From positions 1 to 18,162 of the forward strand of contig JAHEKL010000024.1 of NCBI GenBank assembly GCA_024638345.1: a stretch of 18,162 nt of DNA. Reading direction: 5' to 3'. The notes under the pieces were generated by a model. That model searched no databases. It was given only the letters and a program-made list of their open reading frames with translations, and was not told the origin of the DNA. Of this stretch, positions 1 through 7,361 are shown piece after piece; the first letter of the stretch is position 1; the number at the start of each line of letters is the position of its first letter. The stretch comes from Gammaproteobacteria bacterium (GTDB taxonomy: Bacteria > Gemmatimonadota > Gemmatimonadetes > Longimicrobiales > Gaopeijiaceae). A program made the position numbers and the translations under genes.

Positions 1-79
1 AAACCACGTGCACCACGCGGCGCATGGGCTGAAAGCCCTCCGTCTTCTTCACGAGGGCTTCGAAATCGCCTTCCGCCAT
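1..79 (-). CDS. 5' end of an unknown gene, cut by the window edge
   Basis: An ATG on the minus strand at 79 opens a frame that stays open to the window edge, giving 26 residues that begin MAEGDFEALVKK. A GAGGA ribosome-binding sequence lies about five bases upstream of the ATG. It follows the PPC-repeat gene on the same strand after a 60-base gap, so the two are probably co-transcribed. The fragment shows no signal peptide and looks cytosolic. It is too short to assign to a family, and no function is proposed. Confidence 0.45.
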   Translation of the reverse strand, partial: MAEGDFEALVKKTEGFQPMRRVVHVV

Positions 80-139
80 TTCGAGTCCTCGCTCGAGACT
101 CCCGTCTCCGCCTGTGCTGCTGGTGCTCCTGGTCTCCAC

Positions 140-1360
140 CTACCTGCGTGAGACTCCGCTCACCTGCAGGTCGAACGCTCCTCCCGATCCGGACGAATAG
201 GCGCTCACGATCACTCGATAGGTTCCCGACTCCGGTAGGGTCGTCGTCAGCCTCGAATTCGTGTCGTTACCCCCATCGTCGTCCTCGAGCGGAGTGTCGA
301 TCCCTGGACCGACCAGATACAGGTAGGTGTCGAAGTCGTCCGATACCAGATCGATGGAGAGCGACTGACCGGCGAAACCTCGAAGTGCCCAGGCCTGACC
401 GTGCCGACCCTGGGTCAACACGGGCCCGTCGTTCGGCAGGAAACCGGAAACCGTCTCTCCGGCCACCGCCATCCGGTCTTCGGTGGGTAGCGTGGAGAGA
501 TCGACAGGCTCCACCGTCTCGATCTGATATGAGCCGCGCGAGTTGGCGCTGAGCGCGCTCGCGATCACGCGGTAGGTCCCGGATTCGGGAAACACGAGGG
601 TGATCTGGGAGTCGAGGTCCCCGGCGCTATCGTCGTCACTCAAAGCCTCCGTCATCCCGGGCCCGAACACGTGGAGGTACGAGTCGAAGTCGTCCGAGAG
701 AAGTCGGATGCTCACCGACTCCCCGGCGCGGCCTTCGATCGTCCAGGCAGCTGCCGGGCGACCGTCCTGAATCGTGGGCTCCGAGCCGTTGAACGCTCCC
801 CTCACCGAGCCACGAAGCTCCAGGACCCTCCCCTCGGTCGGAAGCTCGAGCAACGTCGCGGGATTCACGCTTCCGCAGGAATACGGGGCCGCCGGCTCCG
901 GGTCGGTGGTCACACTCAGGCTGTACGGACCGGTCTGCCCGGATTGACTCGAGGCCACCACCGTGAAGGGCCCGTCTTCGAGAACCGTGAACGCCACTCG
1001 AGCGTCGCACCCTCCCGCGCTGTCGTCGTCCCAAAGCGTCTCGTCGAAGCCGGGACCCACCACGTAGAGGTAGGCGTCGAAATCGGACGATCGCAGATCC
1101 ACCGTCACGGCCTGGCCCGGACTTCCCTCGAGCAACCAGGCCTCGAGCGGCGCGTCGTCGGGTCCGCGGGGGTCGGAAGAGGACAGCGCTCCCGTGACTT
1201 CCTGGCCGATGGAAACCGAGCGGCCATCCGTCGGGAGCAGCGAGAGGATCGAAATCGACTGGGCTTGTGCTTGTCCGGTCCCCAGCAAGGTCAGGAATGC
1301 CCCGAGCGAGAGCCTGAAGGGAACGCGCAGCCGCGATCGAACCGCCGGAAGCACCGTCAC
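140..1360 (-). CDS. Secreted protein with three PPC (pre-peptidase C-terminal) repeats
   Basis: The 406-residue product has a signal peptide (roughly residues 1-34, ending AQAQS) followed by three tandem copies of a beta-sandwich domain of the bacterial PPC type, at about 43-152, 172-283 and 290-402. Each copy is led by an LPTxxR segment and carries a SSDFDAYLYV-like strand, an acidic DDDSAG or DDDGGND turn, and an ESGTYRVI-like strand. PPC domains are usually C-terminal appendages of secreted proteases and other exported enzymes, where they help secretion, folding or surface binding. Here there is no catalytic domain, so the protein is a stand-alone repeat protein, perhaps an adhesive or binding protein in the periplasm or outside the cell. 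The start is GTG, chosen because GAGGAGG lies five bases upstream. C116 and C162 could form a disulphide. The family call is solid; the role is unknown. Confidence 0.85.
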   Translation of the reverse strand: MTVLPAVRSRLRVPFRLSLGAFLTLLGTGQAQAQSISILSLLPTDGRSVSIGQEVTGALSSSDPRGPDDAPLEAWLLEGSPGQAVTVDLRSSDFDAYLYVVGPGFDETLWDDDSAGGCDARVAFTVLEDGPFTVVASSQSGQTGPYSLSVTTDPEPAAPYSCGSVNPATLLELPTEGRVLELRGSVRGAFNGSEPTIQDGRPAAAWTIEGRAGESVSIRLLSDDFDSYLHVFGPGMTEALSDDDSAGDLDSQITLVFPESGTYRVIASALSANSRGSYQIETVEPVDLSTLPTEDRMAVAGETVSGFLPNDGPVLTQGRHGQAWALRGFAGQSLSIDLVSDDFDTYLYLVGPGIDTPLEDDDGGNDTNSRLTTTLPESGTYRVIVSAYSSGSGGAFDLQVSGVSRR

Positions 1361-1477
1361 GAAGCCTCCTCAGCCGGAGTCTGAAGCCGGACCCACAAGG
1401 CGACCCCCCCATCATCCGGTCGAGATGGGCCTACCCAGAAAAACCTCACCTGGGAGCCTTCCGGGGTCAACCACGCC

Positions 1478-1507
1478 TTGACGACCGAGCCCGGAGCGGA
1501 GAATAAT
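1478..1507 (+). promoter_or_regulatory. Sigma-70-like promoter of the dihaem/Rieske operon
   Basis: TTGACG (1478-1483) is a good -35 match and AATAAT (1502-1507) a good -10 match, each five of six to consensus, separated by 18 bases. Transcription would start near 1514, inside the palindrome at 1505-1522. It would leave only about 15 bases before the ATG at 1530. This short leader makes the GTG at 1581 worth considering as the true start of the dihaem gene. Confidence 0.5.
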
Positions 1508-1522
1508 TAGGCAACCCTAATT
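1505..1522. promoter_or_regulatory. Perfect 18-base palindrome, DtxR/MntR-type operator candidate
   Basis: The sequence AATTAGG-CAAC-CCTAATT has two perfect seven-base inverted arms around a four-base centre. TTAGG-N4-CCTAA matches the half-sites and spacing known for MntR/SirR-type members of the DtxR family of metal-dependent repressors (classical DtxR/IdeR sites share the half-sites but are longer). It overlaps the -10 element and the predicted start point, so a bound repressor would block the promoter. It is AT-rich against very GC-rich surroundings. The palindrome is seen directly; the metal and the regulator are inferred. Confidence 0.6.
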
Positions 1523-1529
1523 CTATCTT

Positions 1530-2783
1530 ATGCTCGACCTAAACCTGATCGGAACGATCGGCTCATCACGGTCCAAATCAGTGTCGCTATGTCACCGAAT
1601 TTTGGCGCTGCTTCCGCTCGCCCTTGTGGGTTGTGACGCCCTCCTCACGGAGCCGCCCGCGGACGCGGACATCCTCGATGGTCCTCTTCCGGGTCTTTCC
1701 GCAGAGGAGCTCGGTGTCTTCGCACTCGGAGATGCGGCTTTCGAGCGATCGTTTTCTCCGGCCGAAGGGCTCGGCCCGATCTTCAACAACAGTGCTTGCG
1801 GAGGCTGCCATTCCGGTGACGGGCGCGGTAGACCCGACAACATCCTGGTGCGCATCGGCGTCGCCCCCGACTTCGCCCGCGCCCTCGGGGGGCCCCAGAT
1901 CCAGGACCGGGCGATCCCCGGGGCCAAACGCGAAACGGTGCCCCCGGGAATTCCCGCTTCACGACGCCTGCCGCCACCGGTCTTCGGAGTTGGGCTCATC
2001 GAGGCGATTCGAGCCGAGACGATCCTCGACAACGCGGACCCGAACGACGACGACGGGGACGGGATCTCCGGCCGCCCCAACTGGGTGACGCCGGCGGACT
2101 GGGTCCCCTACACGGAGCCCGGGGCCGGGCCCGGGCTTCAGCTGGGACGCTTCAGCCGAAAGGGTCAGGTGAGCACGCTGCTCCAACAGGTCGCAGAGGC
2201 GTACCACCAGGACATGGGGCTGACCACGGACTTTCTGCCGGTGGAGAACACGAATCCACAGGGCGGGCTCAGCACTCGGGCGGTCGATCGCGTCGCCGAT
2301 CCGGAGGTGCCCAGGACCGAGGTGGAAGCGGTCCTGGAGTACATCCGCATGCTGGCACCACCCGCCCCGGGTGAACTGACGGAAACGCGGGCCCAGGGCC
2401 AGCAGCTGTTCGGATCGATCGGGTGCGCCGCCTGCCACGTGCCATCTCTTCCGACCGGACCGCACCGAATCGGGGCGCTCGACAACACCTCCGTCCAGCT
2501 CTACTCGGACCTTCTTCTGCACGACATGGGCGAAGGGCTGGAGGACCGACGCCCGGACGGCGACGCGAGTGGTAGGGAGTGGCGGACCGCGCCTCTATGG
2601 GGCCTCCGGGTGATGCGAGACTTCCTTGCGGGAGACGCCTTCCTGTTGCACGACGGCCGCGCAGAGACGGTGGAGGAGGCGATTCTCCTCCATGGCGGCG
2701 AAGCTGCGGCGGTCAGAGAGGCCTACGCGGCCCTCTCTGCTGGAGATCAAGCCGCGCTCCTGGATTTCGTGGGGTCACGTTGA
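1530..2783 (+). CDS. Dihaem c-type cytochrome lipoprotein, DUF1111/DHOR (COG3488) family
   Basis: The 417-residue product is a putative lipoprotein with lipobox LVGC (C35) and two c-type haem sites: CGGCH (90-94) and CAACH (299-303). Family hallmarks include the acidic loop DPNDDDGDGISGRPNWV (170-186), YSDLLLHDMG (325-334), EWRTAPLWGL (350-359) and LHDGRAETVEEA (373-384). This is the 'dihaem oxidoreductase, putative peroxidase' family, related in architecture to dihaem cytochrome c peroxidases; members often occur near imelysin-type iron-uptake genes. Length is typical to slightly short. It probably sits in the periplasm, anchored to a membrane, and transfers electrons. It starts an operon with a Rieske protein (TGATG overlap) and a beta-barrel, under a metal-type operator. 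The ATG at 1530 has no clear ribosome site and gives an unusually long signal n-region; a GTG at 1581 is a reasonable alternative. The substrate is unknown. Confidence 0.85.
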   Translation: MLDLNLIGTIGSSRSKSVSLCHRILALLPLALVGCDALLTEPPADADILDGPLPGLSAEELGVFALGDAAFERSFSPAEGLGPIFNNSACGGCHSGDGRGRPDNILVRIGVAPDFARALGGPQIQDRAIPGAKRETVPPGIPASRRLPPPVFGVGLIEAIRAETILDNADPNDDDGDGISGRPNWVTPADWVPYTEPGAGPGLQLGRFSRKGQVSTLLQQVAEAYHQDMGLTTDFLPVENTNPQGGLSTRAVDRVADPEVPRTEVEAVLEYIRMLAPPAPGELTETRAQGQQLFGSIGCAACHVPSLPTGPHRIGALDNTSVQLYSDLLLHDMGEGLEDRRPDGDASGREWRTAPLWGLRVMRDFLAGDAFLLHDGRAETVEEAILLHGGEAAAVREAYAALSAGDQAALLDFVGSR

Positions 2784-3226
2784 TGTCGGGCCGACCCGTC
2801 GATCGTCGAGCGTTCATGGGTCTGCTGACCGGTGGACTGACCCTCTCGGCCCTTCCCGGTTGCGCGGCCCTCGCTGCCACGACCTTCCGCCCGGAACGCG
2901 GAGAGATTCGGCTTCGGCTCGCGGACTATCCTGGTCTGGACAGGGCGGGCGGATCCATGCGGATTCGAGCCGAGGACACGGGGGAGCTCTACTACGTCCT
3001 GCGGCAAGACGACGGATCCTTCGAGACCGTCTCTCCCGTGTGCACCCATCAGGGATGTACCGTCCAGATCGCGGGACGGCTTCTGGAATGTCCCTGTCAC
3101 GGGTCGATCTACGACCTTCGAGGAACCGTCGTGAGAGGGCCGGCAGAGCGGCCGCTCCGCCAAGCGCCGACCCGCTTATCCGACGGGCGGACCCTCGTCA
3201 TTCAGACCGCCGAGACCCGCGGATGA
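2783..3226 (+). CDS. Tat-exported Rieske [2Fe-2S] protein
   Basis: The 147-residue product begins with a twin-arginine signal (DRRAFMG, residues 7-13) followed by a hydrophobic stretch and LPGC (24-27), which could be a lipobox. The Rieske centre is complete: CTHQGC (87-92) and CPCHGS (103-108). C87, H89, C103 and H106 are the expected cluster ligands and C92 and C105 the expected disulphide pair. Tat export fits a protein that folds around its cluster in the cytoplasm. The start ATG overlaps the stop of the dihaem gene (TGATG), and the stop overlaps the next start (ATGA), so the three genes should be translated together. The protein is small, with no oxygenase catalytic domain, so it is an electron carrier. 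The likely partner is the dihaem cytochrome encoded just upstream. The partnership is inferred from gene order. Confidence 0.9.
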   Translation: MSGRPVDRRAFMGLLTGGLTLSALPGCAALAATTFRPERGEIRLRLADYPGLDRAGGSMRIRAEDTGELYYVLRQDDGSFETVSPVCTHQGCTVQIAGRLLECPCHGSIYDLRGTVVRGPAERPLRQAPTRLSDGRTLVIQTAETRG

Positions 3227-4449
3227 GTGGGAATGCCCGTGGACCTCGCGCTCGTCCCTCGCTCGGGACGGCGCCGGCCGCACTCGCGATCGGCTGGGGT
3301 GTGATCCTCTGCGTGCCCGTCGACCTGGCGGCTCAGGCACCGGAGGGAGACACCGTCGAGGTGGAGCAGCCCTTCGTACTCGGAGGACAGTTCGACAAGC
3401 CGTATCTCACGACGCTACTGGGCCGGACCGCCGTCGGCGGGTACGCCGAGGCCCACGCGCGTTACGAGCGTGTGGACGGTGCCACCGAGGAAGCCGGGTT
3501 CGAGGCCAAGCGCTTCAATCTCTTCGCCTCTTCGAATGTGAGCGACTTCGTTCGGCTGGGTGCCGAGCTGGAGTTCGAGGAGGGAGGGGAGGAGATCAAG
3601 CTCGAGTTCGCCACGGTGGACCTGTCGATCCACCCCTCGCTCACGTTCCGCGCCGGAATGCTGCTCTCACCCCTGGGCCGCTTCAACCTCGCACACGACA
3701 GTCCCAGGAACGAGTTCACCGATCGACCAGTCGTCTCCACCGACCTGCTGGGGGTGGCGTTGTCCGAGCCCGGTCTGGGATTCCTGGGGCTCGTGCCGCT
3801 GGGTGGCTCCGCTCGAGTGACCTACGAACTCTACGTCGTCAACGGGTTTCACGACGGACTCATCCACCAATCGTCCGAAGGGACTCGTATCCCGTTGGGC
3901 CGGGGAAATTGGGAGGATCAGAATCGATCCCCCTCCTTCGTCGGGAGGCTGGCCTTCAGTCCGAGCCTCGACCTGGAGCTCGGCGTTTCGGGACATCACG
4001 GGGCGTGGAACGTCTTCGAACAGGGTGGCGTCGAAGTCGCGGAGCGTAGAAACCTCGCAATCTGGGTCCTCGACTTCCGTGCCGAGACGCTTGGCTTCCG
4101 GTTGCAGGGGGAGCTGGCAGAGGCCCAAATCGAGCTTCCACCTGGGCTCGTTGGCGCCTATCAGTCGGGTCAGCGGGGGCTTTACGTGGAGCTTCTTCGG
4201 GACTTCGGGCGAGGCTGGGTGTCCACGATGCCGGACTCCTACTTCAGTGTCGGCGCTCGCGTGGATGCGGTGGACTTCGACTCGGACGCGGACGGTGATT
4301 CGCTCAAACAGGCTACGCTCGGGCTGAACTTCCGCCCGACCGAAGACACGGTCGTCAAGTTGAATTACCTGCGAGGCCGGAGCTTCGACTCATTCGACAA
4401 TGCTGCTGAGCACGCCGGAATCCAACTCTCGATCGCCACCTACTTCTGA
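3223..4449 (+). CDS. Porin-like outer-membrane beta-barrel protein
   Basis: The frame is open further upstream, but the sensible start is the ATG at 3223, which overlaps the Rieske stop by four bases. This gives 408 residues with a signal peptide ending near VDLAAQA (about residue 40). The mature part consists of alternating amphipathic strands typical of a transmembrane barrel (for example FEAKRFNLFASSNV, VKLNYLRG, AGIQLSIATYF). It ends in phenylalanine, the usual outer-membrane insertion signal. The HYPOTHESIS of a porin rests on length, strand pattern and the terminal residue; the overall look recalls phosphate-selective porin O/P-like barrels. As the last gene of the putatively metal-controlled operon, it may provide the outer-membrane route for the substrate of the redox pair. 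It runs convergently into the DapA-like gene with a gap of only seven bases. Confidence 0.75.
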   Translation: MSGNARGPRARPSLGTAPAALAIGWGVILCVPVDLAAQAPEGDTVEVEQPFVLGGQFDKPYLTTLLGRTAVGGYAEAHARYERVDGATEEAGFEAKRFNLFASSNVSDFVRLGAELEFEEGGEEIKLEFATVDLSIHPSLTFRAGMLLSPLGRFNLAHDSPRNEFTDRPVVSTDLLGVALSEPGLGFLGLVPLGGSARVTYELYVVNGFHDGLIHQSSEGTRIPLGRGNWEDQNRSPSFVGRLAFSPSLDLELGVSGHHGAWNVFEQGGVEVAERRNLAIWVLDFRAETLGFRLQGELAEAQIELPPGLVGAYQSGQRGLYVELLRDFGRGWVSTMPDSYFSVGARVDAVDFDSDADGDSLKQATLGLNFRPTEDTVVKLNYLRGRSFDSFDNAAEHAGIQLSIATYF

Positions 4450-4456
4450 GCGCCTG

Positions 4457-5419
4457 CTACGAGTGGTACTTCTGCAGGCTGCGCGCGCTGGTTTCGATCA
4501 ACTCCATGACCCGCGCCCGGGCGGCCACTCCGTCTCGCGTCTCGTGGAGGTCCACCAGGGGCAGATACAAGGGCGAGTTGAAGAAAGCCCCGAGTGGAAT
4601 CGGGTTCTTCCTGAGGAAGACTCCCTCGATCAGCTGAAGGACGGAGTCCTGAAGCTGCTTCGCGCGCTCCTCCTTCCCGACGTCCCACGCCTCCAGGATT
4701 CCGATGAAGGCGCGAGCTACCTCCGGGATGTTTCCAGCGGCGGTGATGATTCCCGCCCCCCCGAGTTGAAGGACGTCGACGAGTGCGTCGTCCTCGCCGC
4801 TCAGCACGGCGAACTCGCCGGCGGAGGATTCCTGGATCACTCGGATCGTATCGTCCCTGAACCGTCCTGGAGACCGGAAGTCCACCGCCTGTTTGAGCCC
4901 GATGATGTTCGGATTTCGGCTCAGGTGCACGAGGGTATCCGGCTCCAAGTAGCTGCTGGTCCGGCCGGGGATGTTGTAGATGATCAGCTTGGCGCCGGTC
5001 TGATCGGCAATGGTCTCGTAATGCCGAATCAACCCCTCCTGAGGAGGGTTGTTGTAGTAGCCGGTCACGCACAGACACGCCAACTCCCCGCAGCTGTCTC
5101 GGATGGCCGAGATCATCTCGACGGACTCCCTCGTGCAATTCGAACCGGCACCCGCGATGACGGGCACCCGACCGTCTACGTAGTCGACCGTGAACTGAAT
5201 GAACTCGAGGTGCTGCGCATGACTGAGCGTGGGGCTCTGCCCCGTCGTCCCCACGGGGACGAGCCCTCTGACCCCGCAGGCGATCAGGTCGTCGATCATC
5301 TGCTTGGCCTTCTCATGATCGATGGAGTTCCTCAGGCGACCGGGATCGTCGTCGAGTAGGGGCGTGAAGAGCGCCGGGAACACGCCATGAAGGTCCCTGG
5401 CCTGAGATACGCTCTTCAT
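4457..5419 (-). CDS. DapA-like aldolase (dihydrodipicolinate synthase family)
   Basis: The 320-residue product is a class I TIM-barrel aldolase of the DapA/NanA superfamily. Visible landmarks are VGTTGQSPTLS (56-66), YYNNPPQEGL (121-130), YNIPGRTSS (148-156) with Y148 and R153, and IIGLKQAVD (172-180) with the expected Schiff-base lysine K176. DapA joins pyruvate and aspartate semialdehyde in lysine synthesis, in the cytoplasm. Relatives cleave or form other keto acids, so the substrate is not certain. The usual glutamate in GTTGE is glutamine here, and no lysine gene is nearby, which leaves room for a paralogue. The start is the ATG at 5419, preceded by GAGGAG at good spacing; a longer open frame upstream has no family similarity. 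It is divergent from the sensor kinase and convergent with the barrel gene. Confidence 0.85.
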   Translation of the reverse strand: MKSVSQARDLHGVFPALFTPLLDDDPGRLRNSIDHEKAKQMIDDLIACGVRGLVPVGTTGQSPTLSHAQHLEFIQFTVDYVDGRVPVIAGAGSNCTRESVEMISAIRDSCGELACLCVTGYYNNPPQEGLIRHYETIADQTGAKLIIYNIPGRTSSYLEPDTLVHLSRNPNIIGLKQAVDFRSPGRFRDDTIRVIQESSAGEFAVLSGEDDALVDVLQLGGAGIITAAGNIPEVARAFIGILEAWDVGKEERAKQLQDSVLQLIEGVFLRKNPIPLGAFFNSPLYLPLVDLHETRDGVAARARVMELIETSARSLQKYHS

Positions 5420-5550
5420 CTCGGTCTCCTCTCCTCTGTATGGGGTCAGGTCCCGGAGCGCCGAGCACGCCCCCGAGCTTTCCGAATCTTGGTCACGACC
5501 GATCCGAGACTCAACAAAGCCGCTTCGGTCGCCAGTTCGCAAGTCGGCCC

Positions 5551-5579
5551 CCTTACCGGGTCCTTACCAAGGTCGTACG
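5551..5579 (+). promoter_or_regulatory. Direct repeats with 11-base period, candidate OmpR-type regulator site
   Basis: CCTTACC occurs at 5551-5557 and again at 5562-5568, with a weaker third copy (TCGTACG) at 5573-5579, all in 11-base register. OmpR/PhoB-type regulators usually bind such tandem repeats. The site lies in the 262-base divergent gap between the aldolase and the sensor-kinase genes, about 100 bases before the kinase start. No convincing -35/-10 pair was found in this gap on either strand. Confidence 0.3.
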
Positions 5580-5681
5580 GCAGTCCTACAGGGGCTGCAT
5601 TGCGATCGCCGTGGAGTCCGCATTAGCGTCAGGGTACCGGCCATCCCCGGCGGGTTCGCTCCTTCATCCGGCTGGATTCGC

Positions 5682-7361
5682 GTGGCGTCCCGACTTCGAT
5701 CGCTCCGACGTTTGTATACAGGCGGCACACTCATCGCGGGCCTCCTGGTGACCGCCTTTGGGCTGGTGGCATGGCTCGGCTACGAGGCGCTCGACGCCGC
5801 TGCCTCTCATCGACGCACGGCGGAATCAGTCCTGAGGGACTACGCGCTGGTATCCGCTACCCAGCTCGCGTCGTCGGTCCGCTCCGAGCTCGACGACGTG
5901 ATCGACGAGGTGCTGGTGCCCGTTCTGCGGCGGAGCCGCAGCGAGGGTGCCCAACCTCCGTCGGCCGTAGGCAGAGAGTTGGACGACGGAGCGCGCGAGG
6001 CAGGATGTGAGTGCCCCTCCCTCCGGACGCCCCTGCTTCTCTTTCGGGCCGATCCCTCCGGGGAGGTACGGACCGAGCCCGACACCGTCTCGGCCCAGGT
6101 TCGCAGCCGTCTGTCCGAGCTCGTCATGCATGGAAGGCCGCCCGCGGGAGACGATCCGGTCAGCCGCCTGCTGACCGCCCCGCCTGGCGACTTGCTGGAT
6201 CAGGCGGTCGCGATCGGATTCCTGGCCTCCGACGACCGCGGTGAGCCCATCTTCGGGTTCGTGGTCCCCACTGCGGCCTTGGAAGAGCTCTTTCGTGAAT
6301 GGTACGACGACGACAGCCTCCTCCCGGAGGCCATCGTCGGGGACTTGCCGAACGATTCGGTGCTGCAGGTGGCGATCGAGGACCCGTCGGGCGCAACCGT
6401 GTTCGCCTCCTCGGCGTCGTATGCGACGGCACCGGGCGCGAGCGTGACGATCCCGGACGGCGCCCGGTTCGGAAACCTCGTGGTCCGCGCCGCGGTGCGA
6501 CAGGACGCGGCCTCCCGACTGATCATCGGAGGGCTTCCCAACTCGCGGCTCCCGCTACTCGTCGTCCTTCTACTCCTGACCCTCGGCGTGGGGGCGGCGG
6601 CGTTCGTCCAGCTGCGACGAGAGCAGGGATTTCAGCGTCTACGAGAAGACTTCATTTCCAGCGTCTCTCACGAGCTGCGCACGCCCTTGGCCCAGATCCG
6701 GATGTTCTCGGAGCTGCAGGAGGCCGGAAAGCTCCCGTCCCCCGACGACCAGAAGCGTGCGACCTCGGTGATCTCCAGGGAAGCCAGACGACTGAGTCAC
6801 TTGGTCGACAACATCCTCCAGTTCTCGAGGCTCCGGCGAACCTGGGGTCAGGGCATGCCTCCGGACCGCCTCGAGCTCGGCGAGGCGATTGCGGACGGGT
6901 TGGACTCGGTCACGCCACTCCTCGAAGCCCACGATATGAGGCTCGATCTGTCGATCGATCCGGGAGTCTGGGTGCACGCGAATGGCGAGGCCCTGACACG
7001 GGTGATCGTCAACCTGCTCGACAATGCGATCAAGTACGGTCCCAGCGGCCAGACCATCAGGGTCGGCGTCCGACGCGCGGATGACGTGGCGAGGCTCTCC
7101 GTGGCGGACGAGGGTCCCGGAATCCCCGTCGCGGACAGGGAGCGAATCTGGAAGGCGTACCGGCGTCTGGACCGCGACGTAAAGGCCCAGGTCCCCGGCA
7201 GCGGGATCGGCCTCTCAGTCGTGAGTGAGCTCGTCTCGCTTCACGGGGGGCGTGTCCAGATCGACGAGCCCCCTGGAGGTGGAGCCCGATTCATCGTCGA
7301 GCTTCCCCTGGCCGCGAAAGCCGGGTCGGCGAACGGTGCCGCCGAAGGCAAGCTGCCATGA
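5682..7361 (+). CDS. Membrane sensor histidine kinase
   Basis: The 559-residue product has two membrane segments, about 15-34 and 289-309, that flank a large extracytoplasmic sensor region. The cytoplasmic part holds a HisKA dimerisation domain with the phospho-accepting H330 in SSVSHELRTPL, then an HATPase domain with the N box VNLLDNAIKYG (443-453, key N448), G1 DEGPG (476-480), an F-box-like IWKAYRRL (489-496) and G2 GSGIGLSVV (506-514). All catalytic motifs are present, so the kinase should be active. No HAMP domain is obvious, as the HisKA begins close after the second membrane helix. The sensor region is not recognised; it carries C109 and C111 (GCECPS). The start is GTG. The stop overlaps the ATG of the response regulator by four bases, marking them as a cognate pair. 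The ligand is unknown. Confidence 0.9.
   Translation: MASRLRSLRRLYTGGTLIAGLLVTAFGLVAWLGYEALDAAASHRRTAESVLRDYALVSATQLASSVRSELDDVIDEVLVPVLRRSRSEGAQPPSAVGRELDDGAREAGCECPSLRTPLLLFRADPSGEVRTEPDTVSAQVRSRLSELVMHGRPPAGDDPVSRLLTAPPGDLLDQAVAIGFLASDDRGEPIFGFVVPTAALEELFREWYDDDSLLPEAIVGDLPNDSVLQVAIEDPSGATVFASSASYATAPGASVTIPDGARFGNLVVRAAVRQDAASRLIIGGLPNSRLPLLVVLLLLTLGVGAAAFVQLRREQGFQRLREDFISSVSHELRTPLAQIRMFSELQEAGKLPSPDDQKRATSVISREARRLSHLVDNILQFSRLRRTWGQGMPPDRLELGEAIADGLDSVTPLLEAHDMRLDLSIDPGVWVHANGEALTRVIVNLLDNAIKYGPSGQTIRVGVRRADDVARLSVADEGPGIPVADRERIWKAYRRLDRDVKAQVPGSGIGLSVVSELVSLHGGRVQIDEPPGGGARFIVELPLAAKAGSANGAAEGKLP

Noticed and set aside
671..1384. Long plus-strand open frame opposite the PPC-repeat gene
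   Set aside because: Arginine-rich low-complexity product without a signal or domain; typical antisense shadow in GC-rich DNA. The minus-strand gene has clear repeats and a ribosome site.
2626..3222. Upstream extension of the barrel-protein frame across the Rieske gene
   Set aside because: The extension has no signal or family similarity and overlaps two well-supported genes; the ATG at 3223 gives a proper signal peptide.
4400..5359. Plus-strand open frame of 319 codons opposite the DapA-like gene
   Set aside because: The opposite strand encodes an intact aldolase with its catalytic residues; the plus-strand product resembles no family and overlaps the barrel gene's end.
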